Assembly (NCBI GenBank): GCA_038207585.1 | Contig: JBBQZP010000016.1 | Location: 1-64,000, forward strand | DNA length: 64,000 bases | Source: JBBQZP01 sp038207585 | Lineage (GTDB): Bacteria; Pseudomonadota; Alphaproteobacteria; Rhodobacterales; Rhodobacteraceae | Direction: 5' to 3' | Shown here: one piece after another, positions 35,860 to 44,337 of the stretch | Layout: each line of letters opens with the position of its first letter | How positions within the stretch are numbered: the first letter of the stretch is position 1 | Program-made: the position numbers and the translations under genes | The notes under the pieces: generated by a model | The model's database searches: none | What the model saw: the letters and a program-made list of their open reading frames with translations, nothing else | What the model was told of the DNA's origin: nothing

Positions 35860-37302
35860 TTACCCAAGCTTGGTTGGTTTGTGAGCGATCCACGGGGCCG
35901 CACGCTCCAGTTCTGCACATAAAGCGAGCAGCTCTTCATCCGCACCAAAGCGTGCCGCGATATGCACGCCGACCGGCAATCCGCCTGCGGTTGTGTGCAG
36001 CGGCAAAGACGCAGCAGGCTGACCCGAGGCGTTGAAGACGGCGCAGAACGGCGAATAGGCGAAAATACCCTGCGGCCCCATGCGGTAGGCGACGTAATCT
36101 TCGGTGTCGTGGTTGAAGCGCCCGATTTTGGCGGGGGGTTCGGCAAGGGTGGCCGACAGCAGGATGTCGGGGCCGGTGTCGGGGTGCAGATATTCGGCCA
36201 TCTCACGGCCAAAGGCGTGGATCTTGCCCACCGCCTCCAGATAGCGCGTCGGATGCAGGGTCTGCGCATGGGCATGTGCGCCGCGCCCAACGCCTTCGAC
36301 CAGATCGGGGGAAAGGCGGCGGCCCTTCAGCCCCTGGTCGATGGATAGGGCAGTGCCGATGGCAACAATATCGGTCCACGCGCGCATCATGCCAAGGATG
36401 TCAGCGTCCGGGCGGCCGGGTTCGACATGGTGGCCCATATCTTCCAGCAATTTCGCGGTGTTCAGCACCGCCGCGCGGCAGTTGTGGTCTATCGCCTCGC
36501 TGGTGAAAGTGGTGTCGCAGACAGCCACGCGCAGGCGGCGCGGCGGACGGCTGATTGCGTCGGCATGGCTGCGCAAAAGGGCAGGGGCGTGATAGGGCGC
36601 GCCAAGGTCCGCGCCCGAGCAGGCATCCAGCATCAAGGCCGTATCGCGCACCGACCATGTCAGGAAACCGTCAATCGCCATCCCCGCCCAGCCTTCGCCC
36701 GCGAACGGCCCGTCGGGCAGGCGCGCACGGGTGGGTTTGAAGCCGAAAAGCCCGCAGCTTGACGCGGGTATCCGCACCGACCCGCCACCGTCTGATCCAT
36801 GCGCAAAGGGCACGATCCCGGCGGCCACTGCCGCCCCCGACCCGCCCGACGATCCGCCCGGCGTGTGGTCAAGGTTCCACGGATTGCGCGTCGGCCCACC
36901 GTACACGGCACTTTCCGTCGCGGCTCCGATACCGCCCTCGGGCGAGGTTGTGCGACCGAACGTCACCACTCCTGTCGCCGAAATGCGGTCAAAGATTGCC
37001 GAATTGCGGTTGTACCTTGTGTCCGCAAACAGCCGCGATCCGTTGTGCGACGGAAAGTCGATCGCCTCGCAGCCCAGATCCTTGATCAGGAACGGCACGC
37101 CCCGGAATGGCCCGTGCGGCAGGCCCTGCGCAATGGCGCGGCGGGCGGCGTCTTCCTGCACGAGCACCACCGCATTGAGCGCGGGGTTCAGCGCCGCGAC
37201 TCCAGCAAGGGCCGTGTCAAGCAGTTCGGTCGGGCTGACCTCGCGCGCGGCGACACGGGCCGCAAGGTGGGTGGCATCGGTGCAATCATATGCGGCAAGC
37301 AT
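35860..37302 (-). CDS. Amidase signature family hydrolase, copy B
   Basis: A 480-residue amidase distinct from copy A. The triad region shows Lys in FRGVPFLIKDLGCEA, cis-Ser in HTPGGSSGGSGAAVAAG and nucleophile Ser in SDGGGSVRIPASSCGL, the canonical form. The N-terminus MLAAYDCTDATHLAARVAAR is the helical lead of the family. It lies between the hybrid kinase and the transporter genes on the same strand. Two different amidases bracketing one uptake system suggests the substrate carries more than one amide or that related amides are imported. Confidence 0.92.
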   Translation of the reverse strand: MLAAYDCTDATHLAARVAAREVSPTELLDTALAGVAALNPALNAVVLVQEDAARRAIAQGLPHGPFRGVPFLIKDLGCEAIDFPSHNGSRLFADTRYNRNSAIFDRISATGVVTFGRTTSPEGGIGAATESAVYGGPTRNPWNLDHTPGGSSGGSGAAVAAGIVPFAHGSDGGGSVRIPASSCGLFGFKPTRARLPDGPFAGEGWAGMAIDGFLTWSVRDTALMLDACSGADLGAPYHAPALLRSHADAISRPPRRLRVAVCDTTFTSEAIDHNCRAAVLNTAKLLEDMGHHVEPGRPDADILGMMRAWTDIVAIGTALSIDQGLKGRRLSPDLVEGVGRGAHAHAQTLHPTRYLEAVGKIHAFGREMAEYLHPDTGPDILLSATLAEPPAKIGRFNHDTEDYVAYRMGPQGIFAYSPFCAVFNASGQPAASLPLHTTAGGLPVGVHIAARFGADEELLALCAELERAAPWIAHKPTKLG

Positions 37303-37391
37303 GGCGGCGTCCTTGATCCTGATCTTGTCATGCTGCGGCGGCGCCGGGGCCGCGTCCAGCCCGAAAACGCGCGGGCAGGTGCAAACCTGCG

Positions 37392-39014
37392 TCAGACGGC
37401 GTGGCGCGGGCGCAAATGCCGTGTCAGTTCCGCTGCCATCACATCAGGACGCAGCGGTTTGACCAGATAGCCATCCAGCCCGCTTTGCATGTAGAGGCGG
37501 CGCTGATCCTCCATCGTGTCGGCGGTCACGGCGATGACGGGCAGGCTTGCTGCCGGGCCGGGCAGGGCGCGAAGACAGCGCATCACCTCGACCCCGTTCA
37601 TGTCGGGCATGTTCATGTCCAACAACACGATATCGGGCAGCGTGCCGCGCAACATCGCAAGGGCCGTGGCCCCTGAGGCGGCTTCCAGCACGTCGGCGCC
37701 AAGCGCTGTCAGATAGCCCGACGCGACCATCCGGTTGGTCGCGATATCATCCACCACCAGCACCAGCCGCCCGGCCAGCGGGCGGTCCGGACCCAGCGGC
37801 GCGATGGTCATTTCTGTATCAGCCAGCGGCAGGGTAAGCACGAAACATGCCCCGCCACCGTGCGCCTGCCACTCGGCGTGGCCCAACTCGCCGGGGAAAA
37901 CCAGCATCAGATCGCCGCCCATCTTGCGCGCCAGCCCCCGGCTGATCGACAGACCGATGCCGCGCCCGGCAAGGTTCATCTCGGCCGACCGGCCAAAGGG
38001 TTCGAACACCGCATCGCGCTGGTCCTGCGGCACGCCGCGCCCGCTGTCGGCAACGGTCACCCGCAACTGCGGCGTTGCGCCGGCCATGTCGCGTTCGACC
38101 AGCACGCGGATGCCGCCCTGCGCTGTATGCCTGACGGCGTTTGACATCAGGTTTGACACGCATTGCCGCACCCGCTGAGGATCAAGCATGGCGCGTGCCG
38201 GCAGCCCGTCCGACATGTCGAGCCGCAACTCCAGCCCCGCAAGCTCGATGCTGGGGCGGAACAAATCGACAGTGCTGCGTAATTCCGCAATCGGGTCGAC
38301 CGGGCGCGGGCGCACCGGCATCTGGCCTTCCTGAAGCACCGTAAGATCCAGAATGTCATCCAGCATGGTGCTAAGACCCTCGGCCGAGGCGATCAGCACC
38401 GACAGGCGTTCACGCCCGACCGCATCGGTGCTGCGTGCCAGTTCGGCATGGCCCATTCCGAGAATTGCGTTCAGGGGTGTGCGCAATTCGTGACTCATCT
38501 GGGTCAGAAAGCGCCCCTTGGAGGTATTGGCCTCTTGCGCTTCGGCCTGGCGCTCGGCGGTGGTCGCGTGCAGCCGATGCGTTGTGATCATCGCGCCGAT
38601 CCCGTAGGCAAGCCCGCCGATCGCAGCCAGAGTTGTGCCAATGAATGCCGTCCATTGCCCGCCCGGCAGCCACAAAAGCGCGTTGCTTCCAAAGATCATC
38701 GTGGCGCTGGCCGCAAATCCGGTCAGTCCCACGCGCAGATGAATGGACCGCATCGTCGCAAGGTGGATCATAGCACACGAGACGACGCCAACCGCAAAGG
38801 CTTTGGCGAACGGATCATCCAGCTGCCAGATCAGCGCCGGGGGCACCAGAAACGTCGCCTCAAGCACAAAGACAAGGGCCAGCATGATCCTGTAGCGCCA
38901 GGGTTGCCGCGATGGGACAACCGTTCCCAGAAGATGCTGGTTGCCAAGATCCGCTGCGAAGTTCAGCAGGGCAAACGGCACCACAACCGCCACCGGCAGA
39001 TAAAGCAGCGCCAT
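37392..39014 (-). CDS. Hybrid sensor histidine kinase/response regulator, possibly 5'-truncated
   Basis: A 540-residue membrane protein. About five hydrophobic segments occupy residues 1-165 (starting directly in LLYLPVAVVVPFALL). Next come the His-kinase core with H-box FLTQMSHELRTPLNAILG, N-box CVSNLMSNAVRHTAQGG, G1 VADSGRGVPQ and G2 GRGIGLSISRGLA. A C-terminal receiver domain follows (VVDDIATNRMVASG, phosphoacceptor Asp in IVLLDMNMPDMNG, VKPL). The protein begins within a membrane helix. The same frame is open upstream except for one TAA at 39018-39020, so the true N-terminus may have been lost. Confidence 0.9.
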   Translation of the reverse strand: MALLYLPVAVVVPFALLNFAADLGNQHLLGTVVPSRQPWRYRIMLALVFVLEATFLVPPALIWQLDDPFAKAFAVGVVSCAMIHLATMRSIHLRVGLTGFAASATMIFGSNALLWLPGGQWTAFIGTTLAAIGGLAYGIGAMITTHRLHATTAERQAEAQEANTSKGRFLTQMSHELRTPLNAILGMGHAELARSTDAVGRERLSVLIASAEGLSTMLDDILDLTVLQEGQMPVRPRPVDPIAELRSTVDLFRPSIELAGLELRLDMSDGLPARAMLDPQRVRQCVSNLMSNAVRHTAQGGIRVLVERDMAGATPQLRVTVADSGRGVPQDQRDAVFEPFGRSAEMNLAGRGIGLSISRGLARKMGGDLMLVFPGELGHAEWQAHGGGACFVLTLPLADTEMTIAPLGPDRPLAGRLVLVVDDIATNRMVASGYLTALGADVLEAASGATALAMLRGTLPDIVLLDMNMPDMNGVEVMRCLRALPGPAASLPVIAVTADTMEDQRRLYMQSGLDGYLVKPLRPDVMAAELTRHLRPRHAV

Positions 39015-39017
39015 TGC

Positions 39018-39166
39018 TTAGGCCAGAAGAGTTGAAGCCAGCCGCAGGATGGCATCGGATCGCAACACATCATGCTGACGCCGCAACTCGCGCACCGTTG
39101 CATCTTCTGTGGTGACGCCGGAACCCGCCTGCGTGATGTCTGGATGTGAAAGGTCGGGCGCTTTGG
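39018..39166 (-). other. In-frame extension upstream of the hybrid kinase, cut by TAA
   Basis: From the end of the DUF6476-like gene to 39018 the kinase frame reads TKAPDLSHPDITQAG...RELRRQHDVLRSDAILRL, ASTLLA and stop, then one codon (GCA) and the kinase ATG. The text looks like a helical lead into the first membrane segment. No ATG or TTG with a good Shine-Dalgarno is visible near its beginning. It could be the decayed N-terminus of the kinase or a chance open frame. Confidence 0.35.
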
Positions 39167-39481
39167 TCAGGGCGAAAGCCTCAAGTCCTGCCGCAGGCTG
39201 CCGTCCGGGTTGTAGATCAGGATGCGATTGTCATCGGTGACGATGGCGAACCAACCCTCGCCCTTGGTCACGGCGATGGCGCGCTCGCCGCCCGGCAGCG
39301 CGATCTGGTCGGGCAGGACCAGTGCTGCCGGTGTTGCAGGCCCCGGTGCAGGCATCCGGGTGACAAGCAGTGCGACGATGGTTATGACACCGCCAATCAT
39401 CGTGAGTGTCAGGATGATCACCAGCGCTTTCAATAGCCGCAGGCTGGGCGGCAGGCGATCTTCGTGCGGAGCCGTGTCCAT
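39167..39481 (-). CDS. DUF6476-like single-pass membrane protein
   Basis: A 104-residue protein, MDTAPHEDRLPPSLRLLKAL, with one membrane helix (LVIILTLTMIGGVITIVALL) and a short outer domain ending GWFAIVTDDNRILIYNPDGS then LRQDLRLSP. The pattern of a helix followed by 'V-TDD-RILIY-x-DG' matches what I recall as DUF6476. Its role is unknown. It has a strong AAAGGAAGGGGGATC leader. Its ATG and the rluD ATG share bases on opposite strands at 39479-39482 (CATG). Confidence 0.78.
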   Translation of the reverse strand: MDTAPHEDRLPPSLRLLKALVIILTLTMIGGVITIVALLVTRMPAPGPATPAALVLPDQIALPGGERAIAVTKGEGWFAIVTDDNRILIYNPDGSLRQDLRLSP

Positions 39482-40541
39482 GATCCCCCCTTCCTTTGGC
39501 GACGACGATGATGATGCAGGTATCCTGCGGGTGACCATCGGTTTCGCACCACCCGACCGACTTGACAAGGCGCTTGCCCGCGCTGTGCCGGAAGGTGCGT
39601 CATTATCCCGCTCGCGCCTGATGCGGATGATCGCGCAGGGTGACGTGTCGCTGGACGGCGTGGCGGTGACCGACCCCAAGGCTCGTGTGGCCGAGGGGCA
39701 GGACTATCTGCTGCGGTTGGTCGAGGCCGAGGATGCCGCGACCCTGCCCGAGAATATCCCTCTGGATGTTGTGTACGAAGATGCCGATCTGATCGTCATC
39801 AACAAACCCGTGGGCATGGTCGTGCATCCCGCCCCCGGCAGCTATTCCGGCACTTTGGTCAACGCATTGCTGCACCATTGCGGTGATACCCTGTCGGGCG
39901 TCGGCGGTGTGAAACGCCCCGGCATCGTTCACCGGATCGACAAGGATACCTCGGGCCTGCTGGTCGTCGCCAAATCCGACCGCGCGCATCACGGGTTGGC
40001 GGCTCAGTTCGAGGCGCATACGGTCAACCGCCACTACATCGCCATCGTCCACGGTGCGCCGGATGCCGCCGACCCCCGCCTGCGCGGCATCCGCGGGGTG
40101 ACGTTCGAGCCCGGCGGGATTGTCCGCATCGCCACCAACCTTGCCCGCCACAAGACCGACCGTCAGCGTCAGGCGGTGCTGTTCGAGAACGGTCGGCATG
40201 CCGTGACGCGGGTGCGGGTGCTGGAGATGTTCGGCACGCCGCCCGTCGCGGCACTGGTCGAATGCTGGCTGGAAACCGGCCGCACCCACCAGATCCGCGT
40301 CCACATGTCCCATGCAGGTCATGCGCTGATTGGCGATCAGACTTACGGCGGCCGCCGCAAGGTCGCCCCGAAAGCCGCCGGGGTGCTGGCGGCAGAAGCC
40401 GCCGCAAGCTTCCCGCGCCAGGCGCTCCACGCCGCATCGCTGGGCTTTGTGCACCCGGTCAGCGGCGTGGCGATGCTGTTCGAAGCCGCACTGCCGGGGG
40501 ATATGGCGGGGCTGGCGGGGGTGCTGCGGGCGGGGGGGTGA
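39480..40541 (+). CDS. rluD: RluA-family ribosomal RNA pseudouridine synthase
   Basis: Converts uridines of 23S rRNA to pseudouridine. The 353 residues carry an S4-like N-terminal domain (RLDKALARAVPEGASLSRSR) and the synthase domain with the RluA signature GIVHRIDKDTSGLLVVAK (catalytic Asp), plus VYEDADLIVINKPVGMVVHP and LETGRTHQIRVHMSH. The start at 39480 has GGAG 8 bases upstream. A GTG at 39531 would also fit the conserved part (VTIGFAPPDRLDK). It is divergent from the DUF6476-like gene with overlapping start codons. Confidence 0.93.
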   Translation: MIPPSFGDDDDDAGILRVTIGFAPPDRLDKALARAVPEGASLSRSRLMRMIAQGDVSLDGVAVTDPKARVAEGQDYLLRLVEAEDAATLPENIPLDVVYEDADLIVINKPVGMVVHPAPGSYSGTLVNALLHHCGDTLSGVGGVKRPGIVHRIDKDTSGLLVVAKSDRAHHGLAAQFEAHTVNRHYIAIVHGAPDAADPRLRGIRGVTFEPGGIVRIATNLARHKTDRQRQAVLFENGRHAVTRVRVLEMFGTPPVAALVECWLETGRTHQIRVHMSHAGHALIGDQTYGGRRKVAPKAAGVLAAEAAASFPRQALHAASLGFVHPVSGVAMLFEAALPGDMAGLAGVLRAGG

Positions 40542-40692
40542 TTGCGTTCTTCGGGTCCGCCCGACCACGAACCCCATTCCCCTTGCTGTCACAGGGCAGG
40601 GCCTGACCGCCAAGTGGGTGCCGCAATGGCTGAGCGGTGTGCTTGATGGTGCAACCTCCCCCCAACTATGAACTGCGCACGGACGCGGCAAA

Positions 40693-40723
40693 AGCGCCCG
40701 CCCGGGGGGGGCGGTCGGGCGCT
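40693..40723 (+). terminator. Stem-loop in the 321-bp gap after rluD
   Basis: AGCGCCCG and CGGGCGCT pair across a 15-base G-rich loop. Alternative inner pairing CCGCCC/GGGCGG is possible. The rest of the gap 40542-40862 shows no gene. It may terminate rluD, although no T-run follows. Confidence 0.45.
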
Positions 40724-40862
40724 GCCCGGCGGCGCTGCGCGCCTTTGTTCCGGGCGGGGTTTTGGGGCAAACATCCGCGCGCAAATCCGTCAATGTCTTA
40801 TCCCGCTATGTGCGGGCTGAAACCCATGCTAGCCTGATCCCACCCCCAAGGGAGCACCCCCC

Positions 40863-42023
40863 ATGCCCACCCTCACCGTCCTTGTCGGCACCACCAAAGG
40901 TGCGTTCCTGATCCTTGGCGACGCCACCCGCCGGAACTGGGCCGTGAAAGGCCCGTTCTGCAATGGCTGGCCGATCAATCATGTGGTGGGCGATCCGGCC
41001 TCGGGGATGATCTGGGCGGGGGGTGGCGGCGATTTTCATGGCGCGGGGGTCTGGCGGTCTGCCGATGGCGGCGAAAGCTGGGAACTTGCCCGGCTGACCA
41101 AGGGCCAGATGGATGACTGGGCCGCGAATGATGCCGATTTCGCCCGCATGGTGGGTTGGACTGATGCGCCGTTGCCGTTTGATGCGGAGTTCGAGCAGGT
41201 CTGGTCGCTGAGCCATTCTCACGGCACGCTTTACGCAGGAACCAAGCCCGCAAACCTGCTCGCCAGCCAGGACAACGGCCAGACATGGGCGCGGATTGAC
41301 GGGCTGACCAACCACCCCTCGGCCCCCGATTGGCATGGCGGGGCGGCGGGGCTGGTGCTGCACACCATTGTACCCGACCCTGCCAATGCGCAAAAGCTGT
41401 GGGTCGGCATCTCGGCGGCGGGGGTCTTTGCGACCGAGGATGGCGGCCAGACGTGGGATCGCCGCAACCGCCTGTCGAACGCCGAAAGCTGCACGCACCA
41501 CGACCACCCCGCCGCACCTCGCGATGGTGAAACCGGGCATTGCGTCCATAACATGATGCGCGCGCCGGGGGATGGCGATGTGCTTTACCAGCAAAACCAC
41601 CACGGCGTGTGGCGATCTGCCGACGGGGGCCGCAGTTGGGACGATATAACCCAAGGTCTGCCCTCGACCTTCGGCTTTCCCATCGCGGTGCATCCGCGTG
41701 ATGCGGATACGCTCTGGACGCTGCCTCTGAACGGCGACATGGCGGGACGCTTTCCCCCCGATGCCGCCGCCGCCGTTTGGCGGTCGCGCGATGGCGGGCA
41801 AAGCTGGCAGGCCTGCCGCAATGGCCTGCCGCAGACCAGTTGCTACTTCACCGTGCTGCGCCAGGCGATGGCACGCGACACTCGCGAAGATGTGGGCGTT
41901 TATTTCGGCACCAATAGCGGGTCGGTCTTTGCCAGCACGGATGAGGGCGACACCTGGGCCGAAATCGCGCGACACCTGCCCACGGTTCTGGCGGTGGAAG
42001 TGCTGGACCACGCGCCGCGTTAA
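40863..42023 (+). CDS. BNR/Asp-box (sialidase-like) beta-propeller protein
   Basis: A 386-residue soluble protein. Asp-box repeats S/T-x-D-x-G-x-T/S-W recur: WRSADGGESWELA, ASQDNGQTWARID, ATEDGGQTWDRRN, WRSADGGRSWDDI, WRSRDGGQSWQAC and ASTDEGDTWAEIA. Six such repeats imply a six-bladed propeller like sialidases and VPS10-type proteins. The sialidase catalytic Arg/Glu/Tyr set is not obvious and there is no signal peptide, so enzymatic sialidase activity is not supported. A GGGAGC Shine-Dalgarno precedes the start. A 186-bp gap without a gene separates it from the RTX protein. Confidence 0.85.
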   Translation: MPTLTVLVGTTKGAFLILGDATRRNWAVKGPFCNGWPINHVVGDPASGMIWAGGGGDFHGAGVWRSADGGESWELARLTKGQMDDWAANDADFARMVGWTDAPLPFDAEFEQVWSLSHSHGTLYAGTKPANLLASQDNGQTWARIDGLTNHPSAPDWHGGAAGLVLHTIVPDPANAQKLWVGISAAGVFATEDGGQTWDRRNRLSNAESCTHHDHPAAPRDGETGHCVHNMMRAPGDGDVLYQQNHHGVWRSADGGRSWDDITQGLPSTFGFPIAVHPRDADTLWTLPLNGDMAGRFPPDAAAAVWRSRDGGQSWQACRNGLPQTSCYFTVLRQAMARDTREDVGVYFGTNSGSVFASTDEGDTWAEIARHLPTVLAVEVLDHAPR

Positions 42024-42209
42024 GGGTCTGGCCTTTGCACGATTTGGATTTGGCCATGGGCTTGCCGTCCGCCTGCGCCACACCGCCAAACGCAACCTGT
42101 CGGGGTCATGCCCTGAAGGTGCGGTTTTCCATACTGCGGGCAGCAATATAAAAGCATTGCAGATCGCCGCGCATTTGATCACATTCGTTTGAACACAAGG
42201 AGAACCAGC

Positions 42210-43145
42210 TTGGGCAGACGCATCACACTGACAAACGGCAACGATACCTTTCGTCAGGGTGAAGTTGCAAACAATGCGGCGCTGATCCTGCGAAGCCTTG
42301 CCGGCAATGACAGCATCCTTCTGAACCGCACCGACGATCTGGGCGGCAGCAACGATGTCTTCACAGCCGCCGGCAACGACGTTGTGGTGAATGACAAGGA
42401 ATTCGGCAACGCCATTCTGCTGGGTGACGGCAACGATGTCTACGTCGGCCGGGGGTTTGGAAGTTTCAGCAGCGACATCCGTGACGAGGTTTATGGCGGC
42501 AACGGGAATGACCGGTTCCTACTGGAAACCTTTCACAGCGTCTATTTCGGGGGCGCGGGCAATGATACGTTCACCAGCGTCGGCTGGCAGAATGCCTATG
42601 CGGGCGGCACCGGAATCGACACGATCAGCTATATCCCCCGGTCCAGCGAAAGCACGGCCACGGGCGGTGTGACGGTCGATCTTCGGGCCGGTCTGGTACA
42701 AACGGGTGCCTTCCGTCAGGAACGGCTCGCTTCGATCGAGAATGTTGTGGGCTCGCATCGTGGCGATGCAATCTTTGGATCGGGGGTTGCCAACCGTATC
42801 ACCGGGGCCAACGGGTTTGATGAACTGACGGGTCGGGCGGGGGCTGATACCTTTGTCTACAGCAACAAGTTTCATGCCCCGGTAAGTTCCAACTTTGCCG
42901 AAGTGATCACCGATTTCAGCCGCGCGCAGGGCGACAGGATCGACCTTCACGGGATGGATGCAAATCTGAATGCTGCGGGAAATCAGGATTTTAAGTTCAT
43001 CACTACAGGGTTCACCGGGCGTGCAGGTCAGGTGCGGTTCGACGGGGACTTCGTGATCGGCGATCTGAACGGCGACCGGATCGGCGATTTCCGCATCTTC
43101 ATGAACAACCTCAATGCGATGCAGGCCAGCGACTTCGTGCTATAG
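42210..43145 (+). CDS. RTX calcium-binding protein 4, serralysin-type C-terminus
   Basis: A 311-residue likely type I secretion substrate. The TTG at 42210 is chosen because AAGGAG lies 7 bases upstream; the in-frame TTG at 42189 has none. Residues 1-140 hold repeats such as GNDSILLNRTD, DGNDVYVGRGFG, GGNGNDRFLLE and GGAGNDTFTSVG. A central block has VDLRAGLVQTG and ENVVGSHRGDAIFGSG. The terminal RAGADTFVYSNKF through DRIGDFRIFMNN resembles the serralysin secretion domain, unlike the three tandem RTX proteins but like the remnant at 4466-5063. No protease domain is present. Confidence 0.87.
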   Translation: MGRRITLTNGNDTFRQGEVANNAALILRSLAGNDSILLNRTDDLGGSNDVFTAAGNDVVVNDKEFGNAILLGDGNDVYVGRGFGSFSSDIRDEVYGGNGNDRFLLETFHSVYFGGAGNDTFTSVGWQNAYAGGTGIDTISYIPRSSESTATGGVTVDLRAGLVQTGAFRQERLASIENVVGSHRGDAIFGSGVANRITGANGFDELTGRAGADTFVYSNKFHAPVSSNFAEVITDFSRAQGDRIDLHGMDANLNAAGNQDFKFITTGFTGRAGQVRFDGDFVIGDLNGDRIGDFRIFMNNLNAMQASDFVL

Positions 43146-43273
43146 ACTTTCTGCCCGACCGTTGCCTTTGGCGGTGAAGCAACGGCGCATTTGCCGGAGC
43201 CTGATGTATCTTCCGCCCGTTGCGACGGAAACCCGTTCATTCAGCGTTAAGATCATCAGGATACCGCTGCATC

Positions 43274-43301
43274 TTGTGTGGCGGATCAGACAGATTACAT
43301 A
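43274..43301 (+). promoter_or_regulatory. Possible rpoH promoter
   Basis: TTGTGT at 43274-43279 and TACATA at 43296-43301 are 16 bp apart, 38 bp upstream of the rpoH start. The stretch after it is AT-rich compared with its surroundings. This is a plausible but unverified housekeeping-type promoter. Confidence 0.3.
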
Positions 43302-43339
43302 ATATCACGCCGGGTGTGTTTCCGGCGATGGAGGTCACG

Positions 43340-44236
43340 ATGAGCACTTATGCCAATCTTCCCGCACCCAGCCCCGAACAGGGCCTGAACCGCTACATGC
43401 AGGAAATCCGCAAGTTTCCCCTGCTGGAGCCGGAAGAGGAATACATGCTGGCCAAGCGCTGGGTCGATCATCAGGACGCGCCCGCAGCCCACAAGATGGT
43501 GACCTCGCACCTGCGGCTGGCCGCGAAAATCGCCATGGGCTATCGCGGTTACGGTCTGCCGCAGGCCGAAGTTATTTCCGAGGCGAATGTGGGTCTGATG
43601 CAGGCCGTCAAACGGTTTGACCCCGAAAAGGGCTTCCGCCTTGCGACCTATGCGATGTGGTGGATCCGGGCCTCAATTCAGGAATACATCCTGCGCTCGT
43701 GGAGCCTTGTGAAACTGGGCACGACCTCGGCACAGAAAAAGCTGTTCTTCAACTTGCGCAAGGCCAAAGCCAAGGTCGGCGCGCTAGAAGAAGGCGATCT
43801 GCGCCCCGAAAACGTGACCCGCATCGCCACCGATCTTTCGGTCAGCGAGGATGAGGTTATTGCGATGAACCGCCGTTTGTCGGGCGGTGATGCATCGCTG
43901 AACGTGACCGTGGGGGCCGACGGCGAAGGTTCGACCCAATGGCAGGACTGGCTGGAGGATGAAGACAGCGATCAGGCCGGTGACTATGCCGAACGCAATG
44001 AACTGGAAACCCGCCGTGAACTGCTGTCGCAGGCGATGGCCGTTCTGAACGACCGCGAACGCGACATCCTGATGCAGCGCCGCCTGTCCGAGGAATCGGT
44101 GACGCTTGAGGATTTGTCGGAAAGCTACGGCGTCAGCCGCGAACGCATCCGCCAGATCGAGGTGCGCGCGTTCGAAAAGCTGCAAGACAAGATGCGCGAA
44201 CTGGCGCGCGGCAAGGGCATGGTCGTTCCAGCCTGA
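43340..44236 (+). CDS. rpoH: RNA polymerase heat-shock sigma factor RpoH
   Basis: Directs RNA polymerase to heat-shock and oxidative-stress promoters. The 298 residues show region 2 with EEYMLAKRW and LRLAAKIAMGYRGYGLPQAE, FDPEKGFRLATYAMWWIRAS (promoter -10 reading) and region 4 VTLEDLSESYGVSRERIRQI. The RpoH box lies around QKKLFFNLRKAKAKVG, which marks this as sigma-32 rather than sigma-70. A GGAGGTCACG Shine-Dalgarno precedes the start. The frame is intact. msrBA, selO and the DegP-type gene in the window are plausible targets, but none has been tested. Confidence 0.96.
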   Translation: MSTYANLPAPSPEQGLNRYMQEIRKFPLLEPEEEYMLAKRWVDHQDAPAAHKMVTSHLRLAAKIAMGYRGYGLPQAEVISEANVGLMQAVKRFDPEKGFRLATYAMWWIRASIQEYILRSWSLVKLGTTSAQKKLFFNLRKAKAKVGALEEGDLRPENVTRIATDLSVSEDEVIAMNRRLSGGDASLNVTVGADGEGSTQWQDWLEDEDSDQAGDYAERNELETRRELLSQAMAVLNDRERDILMQRRLSEESVTLEDLSESYGVSRERIRQIEVRAFEKLQDKMRELARGKGMVVPA

Positions 44237-44337
44237 GCGATGCGTGGGCGGCAACTCTGCAATGCAGAAATAAATAAGGGAACTGGCAGGCCGGCGTGAT
44301 AGTTAACAAGTCTGCCGGTTTCTGAGCTGGCGTTACC

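Noticed and set aside
40863..42023. Sialidase call for the BNR protein
   Set aside because: Asp-box repeats alone do not make a sialidase; the catalytic Arg triad, Glu and Tyr could not be located and there is no signal peptide.
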